A stretch of 64,000 nucleotides of DNA from Methylomonas montana (GTDB lineage: Bacteria > Pseudomonadota > Gammaproteobacteria > Methylococcales > Methylomonadaceae), in the NCBI RefSeq assembly GCF_030490285.1, contig NZ_CP129884.1, positions 1,116,001 through 1,180,000 on the forward strand, written 5' to 3'. Under the pieces are notes generated by a model. The model saw only the letters and a list, made by a program, of their open reading frames with translations. It was not told the origin of the DNA and searched no databases. Both the position numbers and the translations under genes were made by a program. Positions 52,987 through 62,145 of the stretch are shown here, in pieces. Each line of letters starts with the position of its first letter. The stretch's first letter is position 1.

Positions 52987-53165
52987 TGGAAAGATGATGT
53001 CCTAAGGGTCGAATTAGCTTAAGCAATATATACGCCAAAGCTCAAACTCACGCGTTAGCCCGATTGGGCTCATATAAAATGGGGCTGTCGATCTATTTTA
53101 GTGCGTGAGCTTATGTTAATGATCCAAAGTAGTGCGTTTAAAAGGAAAGACCGATAAGTTGGTCG

Positions 53166-53525
53166 TCAATTGTTCGTGCACAGCTTTTCCGCGCGCTCGC
53201 TTTCCGCCAGGATGCTGCCATCATTGTGAACCCGCCAACGATAGTGCAGTTCGGTGGCTTTGCTAACCAAAATAGCGCGTTCGACATCGATATAACCCTC
53301 TTCTTGAAACGAGCGCCAGCCGACATCGCGTTGCGAATTGCTTTTGATGGAGCGCTCCAAGGTCTGGTCGATAGTCATATTATCCCTGCAGATCATGGTC
53401 TTGACCTGTGCGGTCGCGGCATCACAGTCAAGTGCCGACGCGCTCTGCGAAATACCAAGGCCCAAGCTCGTGGCCAGAAATAGATACGCTAATTTAGCGG
53501 TATGGTGTTTGGTAAGGGTTTTCAT
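53166..53525 (-). CDS. Small exported protein of unknown function
   Basis: 119 residues. A signal peptide (LAYLFLATSLGLGISQSASA) is followed by a mature part of about 87 residues with Cys in LDCDAATAQVKTMICRDN and a last Cys in KLCTNN. I do not recognise it. It lies 41 bp after amtB on the same strand and 179 bp before ntrB, so it is probably co-transcribed with amtB and nitrogen regulated. A periplasmic role linked to ammonium uptake is a guess. Confidence 0.65.
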   Translation of the reverse strand: MKTLTKHHTAKLAYLFLATSLGLGISQSASALDCDAATAQVKTMICRDNMTIDQTLERSIKSNSQRDVGWRSFQEEGYIDVERAILVSKATELHYRWRVHNDGSILAESERAEKLCTNN

Positions 53526-53566
53526 ATCAGGTCACCGTTGATGGGTTCGAATTTGCTAGCGAATCT

Positions 53567-54865
53567 TTAAAAGTTATAGCCTTGCTCGTTGTGCAGGACG
53601 ATGTCCAAGCCCTCGGTTTCGTCGCCACTAGTCACACGTAGGCCCAGGGTGGTATCTAGCAGTTTCAGAATCAGATAACTAATACCGCCGCTCCAGCCCA
53701 GAACCGAAAATACCGCCAGAGTTTGCACGGTTAATTGACCGGAAATCCCGCCATCGGCGACCGTACCGATACCGCCCAGGGTTGGAGCGGCCAGGACGGC
53801 GGTCAATAAAGAACCGGCGATGCCGCCAACCCCGTGAATCGCAAATACGTCCAGGGTGTCGTCGATTGCAAAGCGGCGCTTGAACCAGTGCACACTAAAA
53901 AAACATAGACTGCCGGCGATTACGCCGATCGATAAGCCGCCGAGAGGCGAAATGAAGCCGGCCGATGGCGCGACCATGCCCAAACCGGCCACCATGCCGG
54001 TAATCACGCCCAGGCCGCTGGGTTTACCGAAGCGCAGCCATTCGATCGTCATCCAAGCCAACGAGCCGGCAGCCGCGCTCATGTGTGTGGACAGCATTGC
54101 TATACCGGCGGCGCCGTTAGCCATCAGCGCACTGCCGGCGCTGAAGCCGTGCCAGCCCACCCAGAGGATGCCGGCGCCGGTGGCGGTCATGGTTAAATTG
54201 TGAGGGGGCATGGGGATACGCGGAAAGCCGCGCCGGCTGCCGACCATCAGCGCACCGACTAGCGCTGCTGTGCCGCCGGAAACGTGTACGACGATGCCGC
54301 CGGCAAAATCCATCGCGCCCAGTTGCGACAACCAACCGCCGCCCCACAGCCAATGGCATACCGGCACGTAGATCAATAATTCCCACAACGCGACAAACCA
54401 AAGCAGGGCGGAAAACTTCATGCGCTCGGCGACGCTGCCGACGATCAAGGCCGGTGCGAAAATCGCGAAGGTCAGGTGATACATGCAAAACACCGTTTCA
54501 GGCAGATTGTCCTTGACGCTTTCGGCATTCAAAGACGCCAAGGACAGACTGGAAAAGCCGCCCAGCAGACTCTGCCAGGGGCCTCCGTCGCTGAGCGCCA
54601 GACTGTAACCGCCGAGCAGCCAGAGAATCGACACCAATGAAGTGATCGTAAAACATTGCATCAATATCGAAAGCACATTTTTGGTGCGGACCAGGCCGCC
54701 ATAAAACAGCGCCAATCCCGGTATCGTCATAAACAATACCAGGCCGGACGCAGTCAGAATCCAGGCGGTATCGGCGGCATTGATTTGATCGGCATTGGCT
54801 AAAACGGGAAAGCTAACGAGGCTGCCGATGCTTAATAACTGTCGGCTTGGGCAATATTTTGGCAT
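53567..54865 (-). CDS. amtB: Ammonium transporter
   Basis: 432 residues, Amt/Rh family. A cleavable signal peptide (ending about VLANA) precedes DTAWILTASGLVLFMTIPGLALFYGGLVR, the classic first helix. The pore His residues are expected in GGIVVHVSGGTAALVGALM and FAIHGVGGIAGSLL, and the outer FAPALIVGSVAERM segment is present. Eleven membrane helices are consistent with the pattern. The usual partner glnK is not upstream. AAGGA lies before the ATG (54863-54865). Confidence 0.96.
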   Translation of the reverse strand: MPKYCPSRQLLSIGSLVSFPVLANADQINAADTAWILTASGLVLFMTIPGLALFYGGLVRTKNVLSILMQCFTITSLVSILWLLGGYSLALSDGGPWQSLLGGFSSLSLASLNAESVKDNLPETVFCMYHLTFAIFAPALIVGSVAERMKFSALLWFVALWELLIYVPVCHWLWGGGWLSQLGAMDFAGGIVVHVSGGTAALVGALMVGSRRGFPRIPMPPHNLTMTATGAGILWVGWHGFSAGSALMANGAAGIAMLSTHMSAAAGSLAWMTIEWLRFGKPSGLGVITGMVAGLGMVAPSAGFISPLGGLSIGVIAGSLCFFSVHWFKRRFAIDDTLDVFAIHGVGGIAGSLLTAVLAAPTLGGIGTVADGGISGQLTVQTLAVFSVLGWSGGISYLILKLLDTTLGLRVTSGDETEGLDIVLHNEQGYNF

Positions 54866-55124
54866 TTGGTTTCCTTATAATTATTATTTTCGACCCAAAA
54901 TTGTGCGTATTGCATAATATTGCACCATAATGTATCAATTGGCAAATCATGTCGATTCGCCATATCAGGCTGAATGAGTTTCTAGTTTGTAGGAATATTG
55001 ATGACAGGGGGCGAGTCGATCGACGGTTTGACGTTCGGTTTTTGTTGGCAAGAGTCTGTCCAGACCGGCGCTAACTTTATGGAGCAGACATTAAAAAATC
55101 AGGTTGGCAAGACTGGTGCAAACA
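54866..55124. promoter_or_regulatory. amtB upstream region with NtrC-like half-site
   Basis: TGCACCATAATGTATCA (54921-54937) has one perfect NtrC half (TGCACCA) and one degenerate half. A -24/-12-like pair on the minus strand (GG and GC near 54913-54926) has 11 bp between the GG and GC instead of 10, so I do not call a sigma-54 promoter. No gene is seen; from about 55040 the sequence looks like decayed transposase flank. Confidence 0.45.
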
Positions 55125-55250
55125 ATGGCGGAACGTATCGTGCGTTTCATCATCGTTGACGCGCAGTGCGTGAAGAGCAACGATGGTGCCGAACAAAAAG
55201 GCTACGACCGGAACAAACCTGTCGAAGTATGGCTCGCTCGGTGGATATAA
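55125..55250 (+). pseudogene. IS5-family transposase fragment
   Basis: 41 codons with the first-Asp region of IS5-type (IS1031/IS427-like) transposases: IIVDAQCVKSNDGAEQKGYDRNK, compared with family DSQSVKxTxxxxxKGYDxxKKV. The frame then departs from similarity (PVEVWLARWI) and stops at TAA 55248-55250. Upstream codons in this frame contain a stop. It is a small relic. Confidence 0.65.
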
Positions 55251-55383
55251 ATCTCCCCCTCATTCCGCATGTTTGAAAGAATTAGGCGGGATGCTTGTGG
55301 TAGACCTATAATTTAATAACCGCATGGAATCCAATTAAAAGGGAACTCTATGTTTTGTTTTTTTGGTATACAAAAGGTCAGAT

Positions 55384-58300
55384 ATGTCTGTAGCAGTTAA
55401 AACTATTAATCTTGGTGAACCTTCAACTGCTGGCGTATTTCACGAGACTAGCGAAACGGTTCTGCTTGAACAGCCGAGTCGAGTATTTCTTGATCTGCGC
55501 CCGACTGACATTATTTCTTATCTTCGTGAAGGCAATGATCTAATTGTTGTTATGGGCGAAGAAAAGCTTCGCATTGTTAACTTTTATCATGTTGATGGCG
55601 ACAGCCTGCTTTATCTAAAAGACGATGACTGCGGTCTTTTACTGGCAGATCTTTCGCCAGCCGAAAGTGATGGGACAGTGCGTGCCCAGTATTTACCGCA
55701 GGCGGAACCGGCGCCATTTGAGTCACTGACGTGCGAAGCAGCGGTTGGCGGCTACGGATGGGCTGCGGCGGCACTAGCGGTTATAGGTGGCGGGGTAGGG
55801 CTTGGGCTTGCTTTGGGAGGTGATGATGGTGACGACGATCGCGACACAACCTCGTCTTCCGCACCTGACACCACGCCTCCGGATACCCCGACCATCGGCA
55901 GCGTAGATGACGACGCAGGCAACCTGATAGGACCAGTCGCTAACGGCGGCACTACCGATGATGCAACCCCCATTGTGCGCGGCAGCGGTGCCACGCCGGG
56001 GGATATCATCACGCTGTACGACAGAGAAACTCCAATTGGCACCGCCATTGTCGATCCCAACGGCGATTGGAGCATCACCCCAACGACGCCACTCACCGAT
56101 GGCGACCACGAATTCACCGTGACAGCCACCGATCCGGCCGGCAACATATCTGAACCCAGCGCACCTTACACTGTCATCATCGACACCACCCCGCCGAATG
56201 CGCCGGTTATCGACCCCACGAATGGCAATATACTGACCGGAACGGCCGAAGCGGGCAGCACCGTTAATATCGACGTCAACGGAGACGGCACAGCCGACTA
56301 CACCGTTCAAGCAGATGTAAACGGCAACTGGAGTGTGGACGCCGTCCCCGATCTGGCTGATGGCACAGTCATTACGGCTACGACCACCGATGCGGCCGGC
56401 AACACCGGTCCGCAAGGCAGCCAAACCGTGGATATTTCGCTGGTCGACGTGATAGCGCCCGTCCAACCCGTGATTGTCAGTGTCACGGATGACGTTGATC
56501 CGCAGCAAGGTACTCTGGCTTCGGGGGCAAGTACCAATGACACCTTGCCGAGGCTCAATGGCACCGCAGAGGCCGGCAGTACGGTGACTATCTTCCAGGA
56601 TGGCGTGAATATTGGCACGACGACGGCCGATGGTACTGGCAACTGGAACTTCACGCCCGGCACCGCGCTGCTTGATGGCGCCACTTATGCGTTCACCGTG
56701 ACCGCCACCGATGCTGACAATAACGTAAGCATCCCGAGTGCAGCTTTTACACTGACTATTGACACCACCGCCCCGGCGACGGGGGACGGCAGTAACAGCA
56801 TTGTTTTTGACGACAACCTGGTAAATGCGGCAGAAGCCAGTAATGTCACGCTTAGCGGCACGATCGAAGCGGCCGCTACGGTGACCAGCATAATCATCAG
56901 CGACACGGATGGAGGCACGGCCGACATCGTCGTCGATGCGAGCGACATCAGTGTTGTCGGGGGGGTGGTGACCGTAAGCGGCCAGGATCTTTCCGTTCTG
57001 AGTGATGGTACATTGACCGTGACGATGATAGTGACGGATGCGGCTGGCAACAGCGGCAACGTCACCGACACTACGGTGCTGGACAAGACTCCGCCGAATG
57101 CGCCGGTTATCGACCCCACGAATGGCAATATACTGACCGGAACGGCCGAAGCGGGCAGCACTGTTAATATCGACGTCAACGGAGACGGCGCAGCCGACTA
57201 CACCGTTCAAGCCGATATAAGCGGCAACTGGAGTGTGGACGCCGTCCCCGATCTGGCTGATGGCACAGTCATTACGGCTACGGCCACGGATGCGGCCGGC
57301 AACACCGGTCCGCAAGGCAGCCAAACCGTGGATACTTCGCTGGTCGACGTGATAGCGCCCGTCCAACCCGTGATTGTCAGTGTCACGGATGACGTTGATC
57401 CGCAGCAAGGTACTCTGGCTTCGGGGGCAAGTACCAATGACACCTTGCCGAGGCTCAATGGCACCGCAGAGGCCGGCAGTACGGTGACTATCTTCCAGGA
57501 TGGCGTGAATATTGGCACGACGACGGCCGATGGTACTGGCAACTGGAACTTCACGCCCGGCACCGCGCTGCTTGATGGCGCCACTTATGCGTTCACCGTG
57601 ACCGCCACCGATGCGGCGGGCAATGAATCCAGCCCCAGCCTAGCGTTCGAACTGACCGTCGATCTCACCGCGCCAACAGTTCTCAGCTTGGCGGCCAATG
57701 TGTCGGAAGAGGGGTTGACTAATGGCAACCCGGATACCTTGGGCACACCGACAGATACTACCAATCTGGCAACGGTTTCAGGCAATATGACATTCAACGG
57801 CACAGGTAGCAACGTGGCAGCCGTGTCCGTAAGCGGTCCGGCCGGCGTAACTTCCGGTGGCGTTGCGGTGACCTGGAGCGGCGGCTTTGCGAGCGGCACT
57901 TATACCCTGACCGGTAGTGCCGGTGCTATCGAGGTGGCCACGCTGACATTGACTACGGCGGGCGCCTACACCTTTACACTTTTGGCGGCGCTTGATCACC
58001 CGCTCGAGGGGATAGAGGACGTCCTGGGACTGGGCTTCGGCGTGACGGCTATAGACGCGGCTGGAAACGTGAACAGTCCAGCCACGACACTGACGATTAA
58101 TGTAGAAGATGATATGCCGGTGGCGGCGGACGCAGCATTGTTTGACATCGCCGCGACGCCGACCACTGAAACCGGCTCGCTGATCGACAGTTTTGGCGCC
58201 GACGGCGGTCATGTACAGCAGATCACCATCGATGGCAACACCTTCCGTTACGATGTTGCCACGGACAGCATCATTGAAAGCGGTGATTCAGAACTGGTGG

Positions 58301-60738
58301 CAAACCAAAGTTTCAATACCGCTACCGATGAACTGACAATCAACACCGTGAAGGGCGAAACCCTGGTGGTGGACATGTTGACCGGCACGTATAGCTATAC
58401 CGCCACCGGCATACCGCTGATCGCTCCCGAGGTTCCGGTTGCGCCAGCGGTGAGCGTTAACGACACAGGAGGTTTACTGGGCATTGTCGAGGCAGATGCG
58501 TTGGGACTGATCGACTTGGGTGCCAACCAGGTACTGAAGGCGTCCGATGCCAATAACGATATCAAGCAGGTAGTTGTGAATGCCTCCAGCCTGATCAGCC
58601 TTGGCGTCGGCTTTTACAATCTGGCCTGGTCTGTAGAAATGGCGGCCGAGTTTGGCCTTAATGTAGTAGCAAATGACGATATCAGTGGTGCAATTCTTTT
58701 CACGCAGAGTTTTTCACGTTTGACCATTACTTCGACTGATGGTGGGGCCATTGATAACCTCCGCCTGAATGAGTTTTTGGCGACTGTTTATGTTGAACAG
58801 ACCGGCATAACGCTCGGCGTCACGCCAACGATGTCGATTTCGGCAACGGACTCGCAACCAGTGACGACGACAGATTCCTCGATTAATCTGCTTGGCTTGA
58901 GTTTGTTGGATCCAAGCAGCGTTCCAGATGAGATTCAGGAAGGCGATGCCGGCGACAACACGCTGACCGGTGGGCCAGGGCTGAATGATCGACTCTACGG
59001 TTACGCTGGCAGCGATACCCTGAATGGCAGTGACGGCAACGACCTGCTGCGCGGCGGCGGCGGCAACGACAGCCTGAATGGCGGCGATGGCAACGACATC
59101 CTGATCGGCGGTGCCGCTACTGATGCCTTGACCGGCGGCAGCGGCAATGATGTGTTCTTATGGGAAAAAGGGGACGAAGGCTCGCCTGGTACGCCAGCAA
59201 CGGACACCATCGCAGATTTCAACACGCAGCCATTCGTTAGCGGCGGAGACATCATCGACTTGGGCAGTTTGCTGCAGGGCGAGGGCAGGATCGGCAACAA
59301 TCCGGGCAATCTGACCAATTACCTGCATTTTGAAGTGGTGGGTGCCGATACCGTGCTGTCTATCAGCACCACTGGCCAGTTCCAAGGTGGTTATGCCGCT
59401 GGTGCGGTGGATCAGCAGATTACCTTTACCGGGGTCGACCTGGTCGGCAGCTTTAGTTCAGATCAGGAGGTCATTGCTAACTTGTTAAATCGAGACAATT
59501 TGATTGTCGACGAAGCCACGGTCAGCACCGATCTGTTGGCCGGCACCACCACGGTTAACGCGGTCATCACCGACAACGACGGTGATACCGCCGGCACCTC
59601 GGTCAGCTTTGACAGCACCGGTGCCACACCTCCAACGCCCTCCAGCAACGTGGCGCCTGTGGTGCAGACCAATTCGGGGGCGTTATTAGGTCTCGTCAGC
59701 GCGGGCGCGCTGGATCTGATTAATTTGGATACACAGGATCTGACCGCGGCGGATGCGGATGGTAATCTGCGTTCCACGGTGGTGGCCTATCAACCATTGC
59801 TGAGCGTCAATCTGGCGGCCTTGCAATTGACTGCATCCAGTCAACTGGCGGCCGAGTTAGGGTTGGAGTTCAACGTGGTTAATGATCCCGGTCTGCTAGG
59901 TCTGGTGGCGCCGTCTTCGGTGCTGACCATTAGCGCACTGGGCGGGGGAGATATTGATAATCTGGCGGTTAATGAACTGCTGGCCACTGTGCATTTTAAT
60001 GACGCGTTCAGCTTGCTCGGCGCGGATGTTCGCCTGGCCGTGCTCGATGCTACCACTATTACTGCTACCGACAGCGCAGGGCTGACTGCTAGCGATTCAC
60101 TGGCCAATCTACTGGCTGCCGATGCGCTCAATACGCTGGCAGGCAGTGTCGATATTATCGAGGGTAACTCCGGCAATGACACCCTAGACGGCGGCGCCGA
60201 AAACGAGCGTCTGTATGGCCATGCCGGCAACGATACTCTGACAGGTAATGACGGCAATGACTTGTTGCGCGGCGGTGCCGGGGATGATGTTCTCAATGGC
60301 GGCGCTGGCAATGATTTGCTGATCGACGGTAACGGTAGCGACACCTTCAACGCCGGTGCCGGCGATGATACGATTTTGACCTCCGGCACGGGCTTTGTTT
60401 CAATCGACGGCGGCGATGGCTTCGATATCCTGACTCTGGATGCCGGCATCAGCCTGAATCTGGATGGCGTTAGCGACGGCGTCAGCAATATCGAAAGCAT
60501 CGATATGGCTTATGATGATGCGGCCAACAGCTTGACGCTGACCGCGGCTGCAGTGACGAGCTTGACCGACGTGGACAACCAGTTGTACGTCTTCGGAGAA
60601 AGTAACGACACTTTGAATGCCATCGGCGCGACAGCCACGGGCACTACTGCGAGCCTTAATGGAACTGTTTTCGATGTCTACAACTTTGGCAGCAACACAC
60701 TGTTCGTTGATGAAGATGTAGCAGTGACGATCATTTGA
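55384..60738 (+). CDS. Large Ig-like/RTX repeat adhesin, type I secreted
   Basis: 1784 residues from ATG 55384 (AAGG upstream). Parts in order: a BapA-prefix-like N-terminus (1-120; VFLDLRPTDIISYLREGNDLIVVMG), a Gly/Ala-rich hydrophobic stretch (GWAAAALAVIGGGVGLGLALGG) thought to retain such adhesins in the cell envelope, then an Asp-rich linker. Bacterial Ig-like repeats follow (160-850; TDAAGNxS motifs). A first RTX block of GGxGNDxLxG nonapeptides (1182-1259) leads into a T1SS-type domain (DTIADFN ... GGDIIDLGSLLQGE). A second copy of the module, with another RTX block (1592-1672), precedes the C-terminal secretion signal. RTX repeats fold on Ca2+ outside the cell. Neighbours (peptidoglycan-binding protein, TolC) fit a surface adhesin for biofilm formation. 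Confidence 0.9.
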   Translation: MSVAVKTINLGEPSTAGVFHETSETVLLEQPSRVFLDLRPTDIISYLREGNDLIVVMGEEKLRIVNFYHVDGDSLLYLKDDDCGLLLADLSPAESDGTVRAQYLPQAEPAPFESLTCEAAVGGYGWAAAALAVIGGGVGLGLALGGDDGDDDRDTTSSSAPDTTPPDTPTIGSVDDDAGNLIGPVANGGTTDDATPIVRGSGATPGDIITLYDRETPIGTAIVDPNGDWSITPTTPLTDGDHEFTVTATDPAGNISEPSAPYTVIIDTTPPNAPVIDPTNGNILTGTAEAGSTVNIDVNGDGTADYTVQADVNGNWSVDAVPDLADGTVITATTTDAAGNTGPQGSQTVDISLVDVIAPVQPVIVSVTDDVDPQQGTLASGASTNDTLPRLNGTAEAGSTVTIFQDGVNIGTTTADGTGNWNFTPGTALLDGATYAFTVTATDADNNVSIPSAAFTLTIDTTAPATGDGSNSIVFDDNLVNAAEASNVTLSGTIEAAATVTSIIISDTDGGTADIVVDASDISVVGGVVTVSGQDLSVLSDGTLTVTMIVTDAAGNSGNVTDTTVLDKTPPNAPVIDPTNGNILTGTAEAGSTVNIDVNGDGAADYTVQADISGNWSVDAVPDLADGTVITATATDAAGNTGPQGSQTVDTSLVDVIAPVQPVIVSVTDDVDPQQGTLASGASTNDTLPRLNGTAEAGSTVTIFQDGVNIGTTTADGTGNWNFTPGTALLDGATYAFTVTATDAAGNESSPSLAFELTVDLTAPTVLSLAANVSEEGLTNGNPDTLGTPTDTTNLATVSGNMTFNGTGSNVAAVSVSGPAGVTSGGVAVTWSGGFASGTYTLTGSAGAIEVATLTLTTAGAYTFTLLAALDHPLEGIEDVLGLGFGVTAIDAAGNVNSPATTLTINVEDDMPVAADAALFDIAATPTTETGSLIDSFGADGGHVQQITIDGNTFRYDVATDSIIESGDSELVANQSFNTATDELTINTVKGETLVVDMLTGTYSYTATGIPLIAPEVPVAPAVSVNDTGGLLGIVEADALGLIDLGANQVLKASDANNDIKQVVVNASSLISLGVGFYNLAWSVEMAAEFGLNVVANDDISGAILFTQSFSRLTITSTDGGAIDNLRLNEFLATVYVEQTGITLGVTPTMSISATDSQPVTTTDSSINLLGLSLLDPSSVPDEIQEGDAGDNTLTGGPGLNDRLYGYAGSDTLNGSDGNDLLRGGGGNDSLNGGDGNDILIGGAATDALTGGSGNDVFLWEKGDEGSPGTPATDTIADFNTQPFVSGGDIIDLGSLLQGEGRIGNNPGNLTNYLHFEVVGADTVLSISTTGQFQGGYAAGAVDQQITFTGVDLVGSFSSDQEVIANLLNRDNLIVDEATVSTDLLAGTTTVNAVITDNDGDTAGTSVSFDSTGATPPTPSSNVAPVVQTNSGALLGLVSAGALDLINLDTQDLTAADADGNLRSTVVAYQPLLSVNLAALQLTASSQLAAELGLEFNVVNDPGLLGLVAPSSVLTISALGGGDIDNLAVNELLATVHFNDAFSLLGADVRLAVLDATTITATDSAGLTASDSLANLLAADALNTLAGSVDIIEGNSGNDTLDGGAENERLYGHAGNDTLTGNDGNDLLRGGAGDDVLNGGAGNDLLIDGNGSDTFNAGAGDDTILTSGTGFVSIDGGDGFDILTLDAGISLNLDGVSDGVSNIESIDMAYDDAANSLTLTAAAVTSLTDVDNQLYVFGESNDTLNAIGATATGTTASLNGTVFDVYNFGSNTLFVDEDVAVTII
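56191..56714 (+). repeat. 524-bp intragenic direct repeat, copy 1
   Basis: Nearly identical to 57091-57614, exactly 900 bp downstream, with only about ten differences. It encodes roughly 175 residues of Ig-like modules in the adhesin. The 900-bp period keeps the frame. Confidence 0.93.
57091..57614 (+). repeat. 524-bp intragenic direct repeat, copy 2
   Basis: Second copy of 56191-56714. The high identity at third codon positions points to recent duplication or gene conversion, not to conserved protein sequence alone. Confidence 0.93.
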
Positions 60739-61137
60739 TCGTGACAGGTACGGAAATCGTGCGTTAAAAAAGCAGGCCGATTAGTACAGCCGTCGGTTTC
60801 GTCACGCCGATGATGCTCACCGCCTATGGCGAACCGGACAACCGCCTACCGTTGCTACCTTGTTTGTTGGATGCTGGTGTCAATCTGGATCTTGAATCTA
60901 GCGGCCTTGGTATGGTCGGCAATAGCGGGTGCAGCGTCTTGGCGCTGCTACTAATGGTCGAGGCAGGTATTGGCAGTGTTGTAGAGGCATAGTCGGTTGA
61001 GCCATAATGCCTTGCAGATATATCAGTAAGTTTGCCAGCGGTATTGGCTCCGGTTTGGCAGGCTGCCAAATAATTTAGACCCGAGCTGTCATTTTGAGAC
61101 AGCCCTTTGTTATCGAATCAACACAGGCTCCCAAGTA
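60739..61137 (+). other. 399 bp without a firm gene
   Basis: A 60-codon frame (60810-60992, MMLTAYGEPDNRLPLLPCLL, then DAGVNLDLESSG) vaguely recalls an ankyrin repeat (LLDAGxxxxL) and may be a relic; I do not call it. A hairpin GCTGTC/GACAGC (61085-61103) lies 35 bp before the next gene. Nothing else is recognisable. Confidence 0.4.
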
Positions 61138-62145
61138 GTGCATTATCGACAATTTGTTGTGTTAGGCGGCGCGCTTTTTTCAAGCGTCTTGTATTATCAC
61201 CATGCAGTAGCGTCTGAACCTGCGGGTAATCTCAATCCGTTACAGGCCGAATCAGGCGCACTAAGCTCTCAGCCAAGCACCGATGTCGCCATCGCCGCCG
61301 GCCAGTGCTGGATATACGGGCAGATCAAGCCGCGGCCCATTGAACAAACGGTAGAGGTCACCCTTAAGGATTCCCACACTACCATCCACGTGACGCCTGC
61401 GGAAATCCGGAGGGGTTTCAAGCAGGTCATCACTCGGGAAGGAACTGTCACTTATCGCATAGAACCGCCTACCTACAAGGATGAGCTGGTGAATGTCATG
61501 GTGCGCCCCGAAGTGACCCGTTTTAAGGTAGTGCCGGCAGTCTATGAAGCGCGTGAAAAAAACATCACCGTTCAAGAGGCCAAGACAGTCATGGAACGCT
61601 GCCGGGCGGCGGGCACACGTTACGCCCGAAATGCCAACGCCATCGCTTTTTGTGCTCGAGAATTGCCGGCGAAACAGAAAGTTGTGCTGGTTCAGGAGTT
61701 GGTTCAGCCCGAAAGCACCCAGGTAGAAATCGAACCCGCCCAATACAATTATGTCGTCCGCAAAGTAATCGATCAGCCCGCGCGTGTGGTGGAGGTAACC
61801 TTAGATCCGCAGGTCATGAATGTGCCTGTAGAAGAGGTCGTTGTTCCGAGTCAAACTTATCAGACAGAGGTCGCCGCAGTGACACAGGCAATGCAAGTCA
61901 CTACCTTTGACGGCGAACCACGGATGGTGATGCGCAGATCTGTGTGTAATGACAACATTACACCGATCCTAGTCACAAACTTGCAGGAACAGTTGCACCG
62001 GCACGGTTATCAGGCGGGCCCTGTGGATGGGTTGTTGGGAAAATATACCCTAGACGCTCTCAGCGACTACCAGGTCGATAATGGCCTGGCGGTCGGCGCC
62101 ATCACCTATGAAAGCCTTGAGCACTTGGGTGTTGTCGGTCGTTGA
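61138..62145 (+). CDS. Exported protein with C-terminal peptidoglycan-binding domain
   Basis: 335 residues with a GTG start. A signal peptide (FVVLGGALFSSVLYYHHAVAS) is followed by a novel-looking central part of about 200 residues built of repeated beta-type segments (IEQTVEVTLKDS, TVTYRIEPPTYKD, TRFKVVPAVYEARE, STQVEIEPAQYNYVVRKV, QTEVAAVTQ), each with a V.I.PA.Y-like core. The C-terminus is a PG_binding_1 domain (LVTNLQEQLHRHGYQAGPVDGLLGKYTLDALSDYQVDNGL). Two Cys flank the centre (QCWIYG, MERCRAAG). It overlaps the TolC gene by one base. A cell-wall scaffold for the adhesin or the secretion channel is inferred from context. Confidence 0.75.
   Translation: MHYRQFVVLGGALFSSVLYYHHAVASEPAGNLNPLQAESGALSSQPSTDVAIAAGQCWIYGQIKPRPIEQTVEVTLKDSHTTIHVTPAEIRRGFKQVITREGTVTYRIEPPTYKDELVNVMVRPEVTRFKVVPAVYEAREKNITVQEAKTVMERCRAAGTRYARNANAIAFCARELPAKQKVVLVQELVQPESTQVEIEPAQYNYVVRKVIDQPARVVEVTLDPQVMNVPVEEVVVPSQTYQTEVAAVTQAMQVTTFDGEPRMVMRRSVCNDNITPILVTNLQEQLHRHGYQAGPVDGLLGKYTLDALSDYQVDNGLAVGAITYESLEHLGVVGR

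Noticed and set aside
54911-54930. Sigma-54 promoter for amtB
   Set aside because: The GG and GC are 11 bp apart, not 10, and sigma-54 tolerates little spacing change.
55774-57408. 544-codon minus-strand frame inside the adhesin gene
   Set aside because: It is antisense to the repeat-rich adhesin; its open length follows from the low-complexity GC-rich codons and it repeats with the sense repeats. No ribosome-binding site or recognisable domain.
60810-60992. Ankyrin-repeat protein gene
   Set aside because: Only one weak LLDAG-like motif, 60 codons, no ribosome-binding site; at most a relic.
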